A stretch of 64,000 nucleotides of DNA, taken from positions 1-64,000 of the forward strand of contig NZ_JBBPCO010000006.1 of the NCBI RefSeq assembly GCF_038070005.1, written 5' to 3'. Position numbers and translations under genes: made by a program. Shown here piece by piece: positions 54,085 to 63,345 of this stretch (positions are counted from its first letter, which is position 1; every line of letters starts with the position of its first letter). Source of the DNA: Thermithiobacillus plumbiphilus. Its GTDB lineage: Bacteria > Pseudomonadota > Gammaproteobacteria > Acidithiobacillales > Thermithiobacillaceae. The notes beneath the pieces are model-generated. The model did no database searches. It was not told where the DNA came from and saw only the letters and a program-made list of their open reading frames with translations.

Positions 54085-55271
54085 TACTTCAGGAAAGACA
54101 GCCTGCCGTGCTTCAGCCCGGGCAAAAGACCCTGCTTGCGGGCGGGCATGTGCAGCAAGTTCCGCGTGAACGCGCTCAGGCGATCCTTGTATTTTGAGGG
54201 CAGCAGTCCCTTGTCGCGCTTGAGACTGGGTAGCCCGTCCTTACTGATCCGGCTCAGGTGCCGACCCAGCCTGCGGTGCATCGGCAGGGGCTTGCGATAG
54301 CGCTGACTGAGCAGGTAGCCGATGCCGGCGCTCAGGGCCATGGCGCCCAGCGCGGCGCCTGCCATGGGCAGCTTTCTGCGGCCCTCATCGACCTTCCAGC
54401 CGCCGCTGGCACAGTCATAGCCGGCCATGGGCTCGTATAGATTGCCGGCGCTGCTGGCTGCCGGCCGGTCCTGAAAGTGCGTGGCATCCACCCGCTTGGC
54501 CAACATCTTCTCGCTGGTGGCGGGCGCCATCTTCTTCATGCGGATGGCCCGGCTTGCCGCAGCGCCGACCGTCACCTCGCGGCGCGGATGCTGGATCAGG
54601 CTGAGGATGGTGCGTGCGACGTCATCGACCTCATAGACCGGCGGCATGGCCTGGATGGCACGGCCGGAATAGTTGGCGGCGTGCTGAAAAAACGGCGTGT
54701 CGATGGTGGCCGGGAGCACGGTGCAGACGTGGATCTCCGGCGCATCCTCCAGTTCCATGCGCAGGCTTTCGGACAGCCCGACGATGGCATATTTGCTGGC
54801 GGTATAGGCGCTGAGATAGGGCGCGCCGGTCTTGCCGACCATGGACGCGACATTGATGAGCGTGCCGCTGCCCTGCTCGCGGAAATACGGAATGACCGCG
54901 CGCGCGCCATGCACATAACCAAACAGATTGGTTTCCAGCACCTGGCGGAAGGCCTCGGCCGGCATCTCCTCGAATCGGCCAAAGGCAATGACGGCGGCAT
55001 CATTGATCCAGACATCGATGCGCCCGAAATGCGAGGCAGCCTGGCGGGCGATGGCGCGAACCGCCTCTTCATCGGTCACGTCGGTCGGCACAGCCAGAGC
55101 CCGGCCTCCGAGCTTCTCGCACTGTTCGGCCACCTCGACAAGGGCCTCCTCGCGCCGGGCGGCGAGCACCAGGCTGGCCCCCTGCCCGGCCAGCATCAGA
55201 GCCGTGGCGCGGCCAATGCCACTGGAAGCACCGGTGATGACGACAACGGAATCGGCAATCTTTCTGGCCAT
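54084..55271 (-). CDS. SDR-family oxidoreductase with basic C-terminal extension
   Basis: A 395-residue protein. Residues 1-250 form a short-chain dehydrogenase: TGASSGIGRAT nucleotide motif, NDAA, catalytic Ser in NVASMVGK and YTASK (Tyr-x3-Lys). From about 295 on is an extension with one membrane segment (MAGAALGAMALSAGIGYLL) and a Lys/Arg-rich tail of about 65 residues. The ATG at 55271 follows AGAAGGAGA. Such SDRs occur in Proteobacteria; the tail may bind membranes or nucleic acid. It overlaps the hydrolase gene. Confidence 0.85.
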   Translation of the reverse strand: MARKIADSVVVITGASSGIGRATALMLAGQGASLVLAARREEALVEVAEQCEKLGGRALAVPTDVTDEEAVRAIARQAASHFGRIDVWINDAAVIAFGRFEEMPAEAFRQVLETNLFGYVHGARAVIPYFREQGSGTLINVASMVGKTGAPYLSAYTASKYAIVGLSESLRMELEDAPEIHVCTVLPATIDTPFFQHAANYSGRAIQAMPPVYEVDDVARTILSLIQHPRREVTVGAAASRAIRMKKMAPATSEKMLAKRVDATHFQDRPAASSAGNLYEPMAGYDCASGGWKVDEGRRKLPMAGAALGAMALSAGIGYLLSQRYRKPLPMHRRLGRHLSRISKDGLPSLKRDKGLLPSKYKDRLSAFTRNLLHMPARKQGLLPGLKHGRLSFLK

Positions 55272-55371
55272 GAATCTCTCCTTCTTCTGGTGATCATGCG
55301 TGCGTGCAAGCTTATAGAAACTGGACCACCGGCCTTTTCGATGGTTCCGGTCCGAAGGTCCGTAGCCGATC

Positions 55372-57165
55372 TCAGTCGCGCCGCTTTGGATGCGGCAAAA
55401 AATCCTGCAGGAGATCCTTCGCACCCTGGCGGATCATGCCCCAGGCCTCGGGCTCGCCCTTGAGCAGGGCCTTCATGGTGGCCTTGCCCTGGGTTACGGC
55501 ATAATGCCCCGGCAGCAGCGGCACATTGGGATCGGTGCGGGCCTCCAGCAGCACGGGTCGATTGGCCTGCAGGGCCGTGCTCCAGGCAGCAGCCAGCTGA
55601 TCCGGGTGGTCCACGCAAATGCCCTGCAGCCCGATCAGCTCGGCATAGCGGGCATAGGGAAAGTCCGCGAGGTTCTGGGAGGCCTCGAACTTGGGCGTGC
55701 CGGCCAGCGCCCGCTGCTCCCAAGTGATGAAGCTCAGGTCCTGATTGTTGAAGACCAGCACGATCAGGCGCGGGTCGGCCCATTCGCGCCAGTGCCGGGC
55801 GATGCTGAGCAGCGCGGTATTGCCGCTCATCTGCATGGCGCCATCGCCCACCAGGGCGATCACCGGGCGATCGGGATGCACGAGCTTGCCGGCCAGGGCA
55901 TAGGGCAGCGCCGTGCCCATCGCCGTCAGGCCACCGGAAATTGCGGTACACATGCCGGCGCGGATGCGGATGTCACGCGCCAGCCAGAGCACAGCGCTAC
56001 CCGAATCGGCGCAGAGGATGCTGTCGTCCGGCAACTGCCGTGAGAGCTCCCAGATCACCCGCTGGGGGTTGACGGGATCGGCATCGTTCATGGCGCGGGC
56101 CTCGACGATGGCCCACCAGTCGCTGATCTTGCGTTCCAGGCGCTCACGCCAGGCGCGCCCGGCCTTGTGTTCCAGCAAGGGCAGGAGTGCCTGCAAGGTC
56201 TCGCGGCTGTCGCCGAGCAGATTGACCTCCATGGGGTAGCGCAGGCCGAGCTGGCGTGGCGACAGATCAATCTGCACGCCCCGCGCGCTGCCGGGCTTGG
56301 GCAGGAACTCGGAAAAAGGAAAATCGGAACCGATCATGAGCAGGGTGTCGCAATCGGCCATCAGGTCCCAGCTCGGCTGGGTGCCGACATAACCGATCTG
56401 GCCGGTGACAAAGGGCAGGTCATCGGGCAGCGCCGCCTTGGCGAGCATGGTCTTGGCCACACCGGCGCCAAGCCGCTCGGCCACCGCGATGACCTCATCA
56501 GTGGCCTTGAGTGCCCCGGCGCCGATCAGGATGGCCACGCGCTGGCCGGCATTGAGCACCGCGGCAGCCCACTGCAGCTCGGCCATCTCCGGCACCACGC
56601 GCGGCGCGTGATAGCCGACGGCGCTTGGGACCCGCTCGTGGGCATGCTTGAGCTTGGTCATCGGCTGCTGCTGGATGTCGGTGGGTATGATGACGCAGGC
56701 CACGGTGCGCTCGCCGAGAGCGATGCGGATGGCGCGATCCAGCACATGACGCGCCTGCAGGGGGTTGGCGATCATCTCGACATAGGCGGCCACATCCCCA
56801 AAGAGATCGCGGAAATCGACTTCCTGCTGGAAATCCGCGCCTACGGCACCGATGCCGACCTGGCCGAGAATGGCGAGCACCGGCTGATGATCCTTCTTGG
56901 CGTCATACAAGCCATTCAGAAGCTGCACGCCACCGGCGCCGGTATCGCCCACGCAGACCCCGAGCCCGCCGCTGAACTTGGCATGGGCAGAGGCCATGAA
57001 ACCCGCCATCTCGCCGTGGGGCAGCTGCATGAATTGGATCTGATCCTGCTGCAATCGCAGGGCATCGAGCACGCCAAATAGCCCGTAGCCGGGATTGCCG
57101 AATACGCGCTTGACGCCCCAGGCCTGCAGGCGCTCCACCAGAAAGTCCGCCACCCGTTGCGTCAT
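55372..57165 (-). CDS. Thiamine-diphosphate-dependent enzyme (PoxB/ALS-like)
   Basis: A 597-residue ThDP enzyme with three domains: Pyr domain with catalytic Glu52 (LPHGEMAGFM), central domain (about 190-330, NAGQRVAILIGAGA), and PP domain with GDGAMQMSGNTALLSIARHWREW binding Mg and diphosphate. It resembles pyruvate oxidase or acetolactate-synthase-like enzymes annotated as thiamine-pyrophosphate-requiring protein. Activity is not assigned. It lies 100 bases before the SDR gene on the same strand. Confidence 0.85.
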   Translation of the reverse strand: MTQRVADFLVERLQAWGVKRVFGNPGYGLFGVLDALRLQQDQIQFMQLPHGEMAGFMASAHAKFSGGLGVCVGDTGAGGVQLLNGLYDAKKDHQPVLAILGQVGIGAVGADFQQEVDFRDLFGDVAAYVEMIANPLQARHVLDRAIRIALGERTVACVIIPTDIQQQPMTKLKHAHERVPSAVGYHAPRVVPEMAELQWAAAVLNAGQRVAILIGAGALKATDEVIAVAERLGAGVAKTMLAKAALPDDLPFVTGQIGYVGTQPSWDLMADCDTLLMIGSDFPFSEFLPKPGSARGVQIDLSPRQLGLRYPMEVNLLGDSRETLQALLPLLEHKAGRAWRERLERKISDWWAIVEARAMNDADPVNPQRVIWELSRQLPDDSILCADSGSAVLWLARDIRIRAGMCTAISGGLTAMGTALPYALAGKLVHPDRPVIALVGDGAMQMSGNTALLSIARHWREWADPRLIVLVFNNQDLSFITWEQRALAGTPKFEASQNLADFPYARYAELIGLQGICVDHPDQLAAAWSTALQANRPVLLEARTDPNVPLLPGHYAVTQGKATMKALLKGEPEAWGMIRQGAKDLLQDFLPHPKRRD

Positions 57166-57254
57166 GCCCGCTCCTTGCCCGTCTCAGGACCCTCAAGCAT
57201 AAGGTCCGGCGCCCCTTGCCGCATGTGGAGAATGTTGTAAGACCAGCAGCAGGT

Positions 57255-57827
57255 TCAGGCAGGCGGCAGATCGGCGGGAGCGTCGATGTCGCGCAGGATG
57301 CCGGGGTCATCCACCGCGAGCGTCCTGAGCAATTCGGGATGCGCCTGGAGAATGGCGCGCGCGCCCGAATCACCATCGAGCGCCAGCAAATCCTTGCGAA
57401 ACCGCGGCCCAAAGCCCACCGGGTGCCCGCGCCGACCCTGATACAGGGGGGCGACCAGCGGGGCCCCCTGGCGTAGACTTTCAGCGATCAATCGGATGGT
57501 ATCAGGCTGGATGAAGGGCATGTCGGCCAGCGCAATGAGCCAGCCACCGGCATCCGGGCTGGCGCGCACGCCACAGGCAATGCTCGCGCCCATGCCCAGC
57601 GTGGCCTGCGGGCAGAACACCGGCTGCAGGCCGGCATCTACGAGCATCTGGCTCAAGGGGGCATCTTCGGGGCGCAGCACGGCGAGCGTCTGATCCATCC
57701 CGGCTTGCAAAGTAATGGCGGCGGCCAGTGCCAGTGGCCTGCCATCCGGCAGCTGGTGCAGGCGCTTGTCGCTGCCAAAGCGCCGGCTGAGGCCGGCGGC
57801 GAGCAGGATGCCAGTGATTTCAGGCAT
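57255..57827 (-). CDS. MocA/MobA-like molybdenum-cofactor nucleotidyltransferase
   Basis: A 190-residue NTP-transferase. N-terminal GILLAAGLSRRFGSDKRL binds nucleotide, ADMPFIQPD carries metal-binding Asp, and RRGHPVGFGPRF is the substrate-binding segment typical of MocA. MocA converts Mo-molybdopterin to the cytosine dinucleotide form for molybdo-hydroxylases. The start MPEITG at 57827 has GGGAGAAA upstream. A gene of the same pathway (xdhC-like) lies at 63492-64000 with the Anbu cluster between. Confidence 0.85.
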   Translation of the reverse strand: MPEITGILLAAGLSRRFGSDKRLHQLPDGRPLALAAAITLQAGMDQTLAVLRPEDAPLSQMLVDAGLQPVFCPQATLGMGASIACGVRASPDAGGWLIALADMPFIQPDTIRLIAESLRQGAPLVAPLYQGRRGHPVGFGPRFRKDLLALDGDSGARAILQAHPELLRTLAVDDPGILRDIDAPADLPPA

Positions 57828-57986
57828 GTTTTCTCCCACTGATTTGTCGGGGCAGGCGCCAGCGTGGCATCATTGTTGCTTGAATTTTCGGGACCAATGT
57901 CAGTCCGACCAAGAGTGCCTGGAGCAAGCAGATGGCGACAGACATGTTATAATTTCTCTTTTTCCACCGTGAATCAAAGGTTTGCC

Positions 57987-58751
57987 ATGACTTACTGTCT
58001 CGCCATATCGACCGCGCATGGTCTGGTCTTTGCCTCGGATTCGCGCACCAATGCGGGTTTGGACGATATCAGCGTGCACGGCAAGATGCACTCCTTCATC
58101 TGGGAGGGTGACCGTTTTCTCACATTGCTGAGCGCCGGGAGCCTTGCCACCACGCAAGCGGTGATCAAGCGTCTGCGTGAAGATGCTGCCGGCACCGGGC
58201 ATAGCCTCCTGAGCATGCCAAGCATGGCAGCGGTCGCGGACTATGTCGGCGGCCTGAGCACCGAGATCCAGCGCCACCATAGTGGGCGGGATACCGCCAG
58301 CACCAATTTCGAATCGACCTTCATCCTGGGCGGCCAGATCGGCACGGCGGCGCCGGCGCTTTATCTGATCTATCCGCAAGGCAACTACATCCACAGTTCC
58401 TCGGCCCAGCCTTTTTTCCAGATTGGCGAATTCAAGTACGGCAAGCCGATCCTGGATCGGGTCATCGGGGAAAATACCACCCTGGAGGACGCGGCCCGTT
58501 GCGCGCTGGTGTCCATCGATTCCACCATGCGCAGCAATCTGACGGTGGGTCCACCCATCGAACTGCACCTCTATCCGCGTAATTCCCTGAAGAAGGGCCG
58601 CTATCTGCAACTGGATCAGGACGATGATTTCTGGCGCGAACTGAGCAACAGCTGGTCGATTGGTCTGAATCGTGCCCTGGGCGAGCTGCCCCCCTTCTCC
58701 TGGGAGCAGGCGGACCAGCCGCCGAGCATCCGTTCCATTTCCCAGAGCTGA
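57987..58751 (+). CDS. Anbu-type proteasome-like peptidase
   Basis: A 254-residue N-terminal-nucleophile hydrolase. Met removal exposes Thr2 (MTYCLAISTAHG). Asp18 (FASDSRTNAG) and Lys33 (HGKMHSF) match the proteasome catalytic set of Thr1-Asp17-Lys33. The remainder has the two-layer beta-sheet pattern with RCALVSIDSTMRSNLTVGPP typical of Anbu. Anbu forms open ring assemblies and is the supposed ancestor of HslV and proteasome beta subunits. A longer upstream frame was rejected because residues before M57987 lack family likeness. It heads a transglutaminase gene on the same strand. Confidence 0.92.
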   Translation: MTYCLAISTAHGLVFASDSRTNAGLDDISVHGKMHSFIWEGDRFLTLLSAGSLATTQAVIKRLREDAAGTGHSLLSMPSMAAVADYVGGLSTEIQRHHSGRDTASTNFESTFILGGQIGTAAPALYLIYPQGNYIHSSSAQPFFQIGEFKYGKPILDRVIGENTTLEDAARCALVSIDSTMRSNLTVGPPIELHLYPRNSLKKGRYLQLDQDDDFWRELSNSWSIGLNRALGELPPFSWEQADQPPSIRSISQS

Positions 58752-58789
58752 GCGGTGGGCAACTGTAATTCATCAGGTTCGGCCCGGGA

Positions 58790-59665
58790 GTGCGCATGGG
58801 AATTCTGATCGCATTGCAGCATCGCAGCCAATATGCTTATGACCGCCCCATTCAGCTCGGGCCGCAGATCCTGCGTCTGCGTCCGGCGCCCCATGATCGC
58901 TCGCAGATTCGCCAGTATGCGCTGCAGGTCACGCCAGCCGAACACCATCTGTACTGGTTTCAGGACCCCTTTGCCAACCATCTGGCGCGCGTGCTGCTGC
59001 CCCAACCCACCCGCGAATTCACGGTGGACGTGAATATCACCCTGGACCTGCAGCCCTTCAATCCCTTTGATTTTCTGGTGGCGGACTATGCCGAGACCTA
59101 TCCCTTCGCCTATCCGCAACCCTTGCGCCGGGCGCTGCTGCCCTACTTCGAACCGGAACCCGCAGGCGGATTGCTGCAGCAGTGGCTGGCCGGCATCGAC
59201 CGGCGCCCAGCCAGCCTGATTGGCTTCTTGTTTGACCTGAACCAGCGGCTCCAGCGTGATCTGCGCTATGAGTTGCGCCTGGAATCCGGCGTGCAGTCCT
59301 GCGAGGAAACCCTGAGTCGCGCCTGTGGCTCCTGCCGCGACAGCGCCTGGCTGCTGGTGCAGATCCTGCGGCATCTGGGATTGGCGGCGCGCTTTGTCTC
59401 GGGCTATCTGGTGCAGCTTGACCCGGATAGCCGCGTGAACGGCACGGGAAATGATGATTTCGGCCTGCATGCCTGGACGGAGGTCTATGTGCCGGGTGCC
59501 GGCTGGCTGGGCCTGGACCCGACTTCGGGCCTGTTCGCCACCGAACAGCATATTCCGCTGGCCTGCGCGGCCGACCCCGAATGCGCGGCGCCGATCAGCG
59601 GCAGCCTGGAAGCCGCAGGGACGCACTTCAGTTTCACGCATCAGCTCCAGCGCCTGTCCAGCTAG
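58790..59665 (+). CDS. Transglutaminase-like protein
   Basis: A protein of 289-291 residues with an N-terminal bacterial-transglutaminase domain (YAYDRPIQLGPQILRLRPAP) and a papain-like core with Cys182 (CGSCRDSAWLLVQILRHLG), His227 (GLHAWTEVYVPGAGW) and Asp243 (GLDPTSG). GTG at 58790 or ATG at 58796 is the start. Such proteins accompany Anbu, alpha-E and circularly permuted ATP-grasp genes, and are thought to hydrolyse or exchange amide bonds. Its stop overlaps that of the convergent VOC gene by CTA. Confidence 0.9.
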   Translation: MRMGILIALQHRSQYAYDRPIQLGPQILRLRPAPHDRSQIRQYALQVTPAEHHLYWFQDPFANHLARVLLPQPTREFTVDVNITLDLQPFNPFDFLVADYAETYPFAYPQPLRRALLPYFEPEPAGGLLQQWLAGIDRRPASLIGFLFDLNQRLQRDLRYELRLESGVQSCEETLSRACGSCRDSAWLLVQILRHLGLAARFVSGYLVQLDPDSRVNGTGNDDFGLHAWTEVYVPGAGWLGLDPTSGLFATEQHIPLACAADPECAAPISGSLEAAGTHFSFTHQLQRLSS

Positions 59666-60897
59666 CCTCGCCTGGGCGTATCCAGCGCGCGCAGCTCCCG
59701 ATCCGCGCCGGCGGCCTCGGTCAGTTCGGCCACGTTGTCGCGCGTAAAGAATCCTTCGAAACCATCAAAGCGCTGCACATATTCGATGATCAGGGAAGAA
59801 TGCTCGGAGGCGCTGGAGAATATCTGTTTCAGGCCCTCCTCGCGCGAGCCGACCACGTCCAGCAGGAAGTCCTTGCCGCTGTGCTCGATGGCACGCACCA
59901 CGTAGTCGATATTGGCCTGCCCAGCCGTCATGCCATCACGCACCGCCAGGGCGAAATGATGCAGGCGCGGCCCGTAGTTGCGCACGAACTGCTCGGTCGG
60001 CGAAGGCAGTTGCAGCAGGTGGTTGACGAAGTAGGGATGGTTGGCGGCGGTGAAGACCTTGGCCGGGCTGCGCGATTCCTGCGCGCAGTGCAGGCTCTTG
60101 GTGACATTGGTCGAGGAATTCTGGTCGGCGATGTCGAAGGAGCCCCAGTAGTAATAACTCGACAGGCTCAGGTATTCCAGAATCGCCACTTCGCGGTTCT
60201 GGCTGTAGACCCGCGTGGCGAGATGGTCAATGGGCAGGATCAGCCGGTCGATGCCAAGCCGCGCCTGTTGCTCCTTGGCGTATTCGTAGCCCGACTGGAT
60301 GTCCGCCAGGATCCGGCTCTCGCCGAGCTGATAGATGCGCAACTGCTGCTCCGGCCTTTCCCAGTAACAGACGATGTTGTGCGTGTAGGGCGAGGGCTTG
60401 CTCACCGCCAGGTTGGTCGGGAGCTCCATGCTGGCCAGCTGCTCGGGACTGAAGAAACGGATTTCGCGCGCCTGCTGGCTTCTGACCACGGCATCGAGAT
60501 CAGTCACCCGCAGGATCTCGCCCATATAGCGGGAGTTGGGCTTGAGGCTGCCGATGGGATACACCTCATTGAGGCTGCGAAACACCCCGCGCAGCTCGGG
60601 ATTGCGCACCTCGCGCACCAGGATGTCCGGGCTTTCCAGGTCGATGCGCAGCACATGGGTATGGTGCTGGGCGCTTTCCAGGGTGACGAGATAATGGTAG
60701 GGCGTCATCAGTGACAGTTCCGCCACGTAGTCGCGCGCGTGCCCAGGCTCCACGGTGATCATGAGTGCATCGATCTCGCGGATCATCTCGCTCAGGCCGG
60801 AGCGGTCGCGGTCTTCCAGCAATCTTTCCAGAAACTCCTCGAAAAAGCCCGAATTCAGCTTGTCGCCATGCCGCGGCTGGCGCGGGGAAGAACCCAT
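59662..60897 (-). CDS. HPPD-like VOC-fold putative metalloenzyme
   Basis: A 411-residue protein. The C-terminal half has the VOC/4-hydroxyphenylpyruvate-dioxygenase pattern with a complete two-His-one-Glu triad: His225 (LPIDHLATRV), His314 (GPRLHHFALAVRDG) and Glu372 (SSLIIEYVQRFDGF), followed by GFFTRDNVAEL as in HPPD ends (FFxxNFxxL-like). The first 200 residues are unlike HPPD and were not recognised. It is in the gap between convergent transglutaminase and alpha-E genes, on the same strand as alpha-E and the ATP-grasp gene (26 bases after alpha-E), so it is likely in their operon. Probable iron-dependent dioxygenase or lyase; substrate unknown. Confidence 0.75.
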   Translation of the reverse strand: MGSSPRQPRHGDKLNSGFFEEFLERLLEDRDRSGLSEMIREIDALMITVEPGHARDYVAELSLMTPYHYLVTLESAQHHTHVLRIDLESPDILVREVRNPELRGVFRSLNEVYPIGSLKPNSRYMGEILRVTDLDAVVRSQQAREIRFFSPEQLASMELPTNLAVSKPSPYTHNIVCYWERPEQQLRIYQLGESRILADIQSGYEYAKEQQARLGIDRLILPIDHLATRVYSQNREVAILEYLSLSSYYYWGSFDIADQNSSTNVTKSLHCAQESRSPAKVFTAANHPYFVNHLLQLPSPTEQFVRNYGPRLHHFALAVRDGMTAGQANIDYVVRAIEHSGKDFLLDVVGSREEGLKQIFSSASEHSSLIIEYVQRFDGFEGFFTRDNVAELTEAAGADRELRALDTPRRG

Positions 60898-60923
60898 GCG
60901 GTACTCCTCGTGTGGTTGAATGC

Positions 60924-61898
60924 TCAGTTCTGCGTCTGGCTCTGACAGTAGACCGGTGCCGGCCGGGGCGCGCAGTCATAGCGGAAATAGGTTTCGCTCA
61001 GGGCTTCGTGAATCACCCGCAGGTTCTGCTGCAGGCAGTCGAGGGCGGCATGCAGGCCGTCCTTGACCAGGGCATCGGGTTGCAAGGTGGCCAGATTGTC
61101 GAGCGTCACGCTGATCGAGGTCCGAGCCGCCTGTGATCTGGGCAGCACCTGCAGGCAGTCGTCCACTTCCAGCAGGCAAAACAGCACGGAGCGGGGAAAG
61201 TGCGGGTGGCGCAGCAGAAACTCGATGACATCGGCGCCCCGTACCCGCACCTCGACATGCCGTCGATAGGCCTGATAGGCGTCCAGCGAGCGGAGCACGG
61301 CCATCCAGCGCAGATTGAAGTACAGCGTCGGTATTTCGTTTGTGCTCAGCAGCTTGCTGGAATTGACGTCCAGTATCCGGGAGGTCATGTCGGCACGTTC
61401 GAGATTGCGCCCAAGGCGCAGGAATTGATAAGGCGCATCATGGCTCATGCTGCCTGCCAGCATGCCGACGATGGCCTGGCGGCGGCGGATCAGGCCGGTG
61501 AGGCGGTCGAAACGCTTGCCTCGGTCCAGCGTCGCTCCCAGCGAATCACGGGCATAGAGATAGAGTTCATTGATCTGCTCCCAGGTCTCCCGCGGCAGGA
61601 TCTCGCGCAGTCCACGCGCGTTGTCGCGGGCCAGCTTCAGGCAGGCCAGGATAGAATTCGGATTCTGATCGCTGCGGATCAGAAATTCCATCAGACCTTC
61701 CTCGTCGGCCTGGGCCGTGGACTGACGATAGCGCGGGTCGGTGCCGATGATATCCAGCAGGGCCTGCCAGACGAGATCGGCATCCGCCGGCAGATCCAGC
61801 AGCAGAATCGAGGTCACATTGATCAGGCGCGCGGTATTCTCGGCCCGCTCCAGGTTGCGTGCCAGCCAGTATACGGATTCCGCGTTACGCGACAGCAT
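60924..61898 (-). CDS. Alpha-E domain protein (DUF403)
   Basis: A 324-residue all-helical protein with the typical N-terminus MLSRNAESVYWLARNLERAENTARLI and later SRILDVNSSKLLSTNEI, FNLRWMAVLRSLDAYQAYRR. Alpha-E proteins are encoded with circularly permuted ATP-grasp and transglutaminase-like proteins. They are proposed to be accessory to an amidoligase, perhaps a carrier or a scaffold. Its start overlaps the ATP-grasp stop by 14 bases. Confidence 0.92.
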   Translation of the reverse strand: MLSRNAESVYWLARNLERAENTARLINVTSILLLDLPADADLVWQALLDIIGTDPRYRQSTAQADEEGLMEFLIRSDQNPNSILACLKLARDNARGLREILPRETWEQINELYLYARDSLGATLDRGKRFDRLTGLIRRRQAIVGMLAGSMSHDAPYQFLRLGRNLERADMTSRILDVNSSKLLSTNEIPTLYFNLRWMAVLRSLDAYQAYRRHVEVRVRGADVIEFLLRHPHFPRSVLFCLLEVDDCLQVLPRSQAARTSISVTLDNLATLQPDALVKDGLHAALDCLQQNLRVIHEALSETYFRYDCAPRPAPVYCQSQTQN

Positions 61899-63345
61899 CA
61901 GCTTCTCCTTCCAGATCGACGATCCAGGTGTCCTTGCTGCCGCCCCCCTGGGAGGAATTGACCACCAGCGAACCCGGCTTCAGGGCCACCCGGCACATGC
62001 CGCCGGGCGTCACGTACTGATCTCGCGCCTGAAGGATGAAAGGCCGTATATCGATATGGCGAGGCATCAGCCGGTCGCCATCGAAGGTCGGCACGGTTGA
62101 GAGCGAAAGGGTGGGCTGGGCGATATAGTTGCGCGGATTGGCGAGGATGCGCTGGCGGAAGTTTTCCCGCTCCTCGACACTGGCATGGGGCCCGATGAGC
62201 ATGCCATAGCCGCCGGATTCATTGGCCGGCTTGACCACCAGCTTGTCGAGATTGGCCAGGACATGTTCGCGCGCCTGCTCATCGAAGCAAAGAAAGCTCG
62301 GCACATTGGGCAGGATGGCATCCTGGTCCAGATAGTAGCGGATCATGGCAGGCACGTAGGCATAGACGGCCTTGTCGTCCGCCATGCCCGCCCCGGGCGC
62401 GTTGGCAATGCCCACCTTGCCCTGGCGCCAGGCGCGCATCAGGCCGGGAACGCCGAGCATGGAATCCGGTCGGAATACTTCGGGATCGAGAAAATCGTCA
62501 TCGATGCGTCGATAGATGACGTCGATGCGCTTGAGCCCGGCAATGGTGCGCATATAGACGCAGTCATCATCCCCCACCAGCAGATCCCGGCCTTCCACCA
62601 GTACTGCGCCCATCTGCTGGGCCAGATAGCTGTGCTCGAAGTAAGCCGAGTTGTAGATGCCAGGCGTCAGCACCGCGACGCGGGGCGTATCGCCGGGCCG
62701 TGGCGAGAGCGTGCAGAGCATCTCGAACAACTGGGCGCTGTAGTCATCGACCGGGGCCACCCGATAGCTTTTGAACAGCTCGGGAAACAGCCGCTTCATG
62801 ATCAGCCGGTTTTCCAGCAGGTAGGATACGCCAGAGGGCACCCGCAGATTGTCTTCCAGCACGTAGTGCGTGCCGTCCCTGTCACGCACCAGATCGGTGC
62901 CACAGACATGCGCCCATGCACCAAAAGGGGGCGATACGCCCTGGCAGGCGGGCCGGAAATTCGGGGAGGCATGCAGCAGTTCTGCCGGAAAGACGCCATC
63001 GCGGATGATGCGCTGGTCATGATAGATGTCGTCGATGAAAAGATTCAGCGCAATCTGGCGCTGGCGCAGACCGGCGTCGATCCGGCGCCATTCACGGGCG
63101 GTCAGGATGCAGGGCACGAGATCGAACGGCAGGGCGCGATCGATATTGTCGCCGTCGCTGTATACGGTGAAGGTGATGCCCATGGTCATGATGGCGGCAT
63201 CCACGATCTGGCGGCGCTCCAGAATCTCCGCCGCGCTCAGGCGATCCAGATAATCACAGAGAGGCCTGGCGGCCGGACGCGGGCGGCCATCGGGCTGGAT
63301 CAGTTCGTCATAGAGCGCGAAAGAGGGATAGTCCGTACAGTTCAA
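61885..63345 (-). CDS. Circularly permuted ATP-grasp protein (COG2308-type)
   Basis: About 486 residues. Signature segments include VLEDNLRVPSGVSYLLENR, LVEGRDLLVGDDDCVYMRT, RRIDDDFLDPE, KPANESGGYGMLIGP and ALKPGSLVVNSSQGGGSKDTW. ATP-grasp folds ligate carboxylates to amines through acyl phosphates, so it probably makes a peptide or an amide. The start is probably TTG at 63345, preceded by GGAGGG; a longer ATG at 63402 would add residues with no family likeness. First gene of the divergent ATP-grasp/alpha-E/VOC unit. Confidence 0.9.
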   Translation of the reverse strand: MNCTDYPSFALYDELIQPDGRPRPAARPLCDYLDRLSAAEILERRQIVDAAIMTMGITFTVYSDGDNIDRALPFDLVPCILTAREWRRIDAGLRQRQIALNLFIDDIYHDQRIIRDGVFPAELLHASPNFRPACQGVSPPFGAWAHVCGTDLVRDRDGTHYVLEDNLRVPSGVSYLLENRLIMKRLFPELFKSYRVAPVDDYSAQLFEMLCTLSPRPGDTPRVAVLTPGIYNSAYFEHSYLAQQMGAVLVEGRDLLVGDDDCVYMRTIAGLKRIDVIYRRIDDDFLDPEVFRPDSMLGVPGLMRAWRQGKVGIANAPGAGMADDKAVYAYVPAMIRYYLDQDAILPNVPSFLCFDEQAREHVLANLDKLVVKPANESGGYGMLIGPHASVEERENFRQRILANPRNYIAQPTLSLSTVPTFDGDRLMPRHIDIRPFILQARDQYVTPGGMCRVALKPGSLVVNSSQGGGSKDTWIVDLEGEADAVA

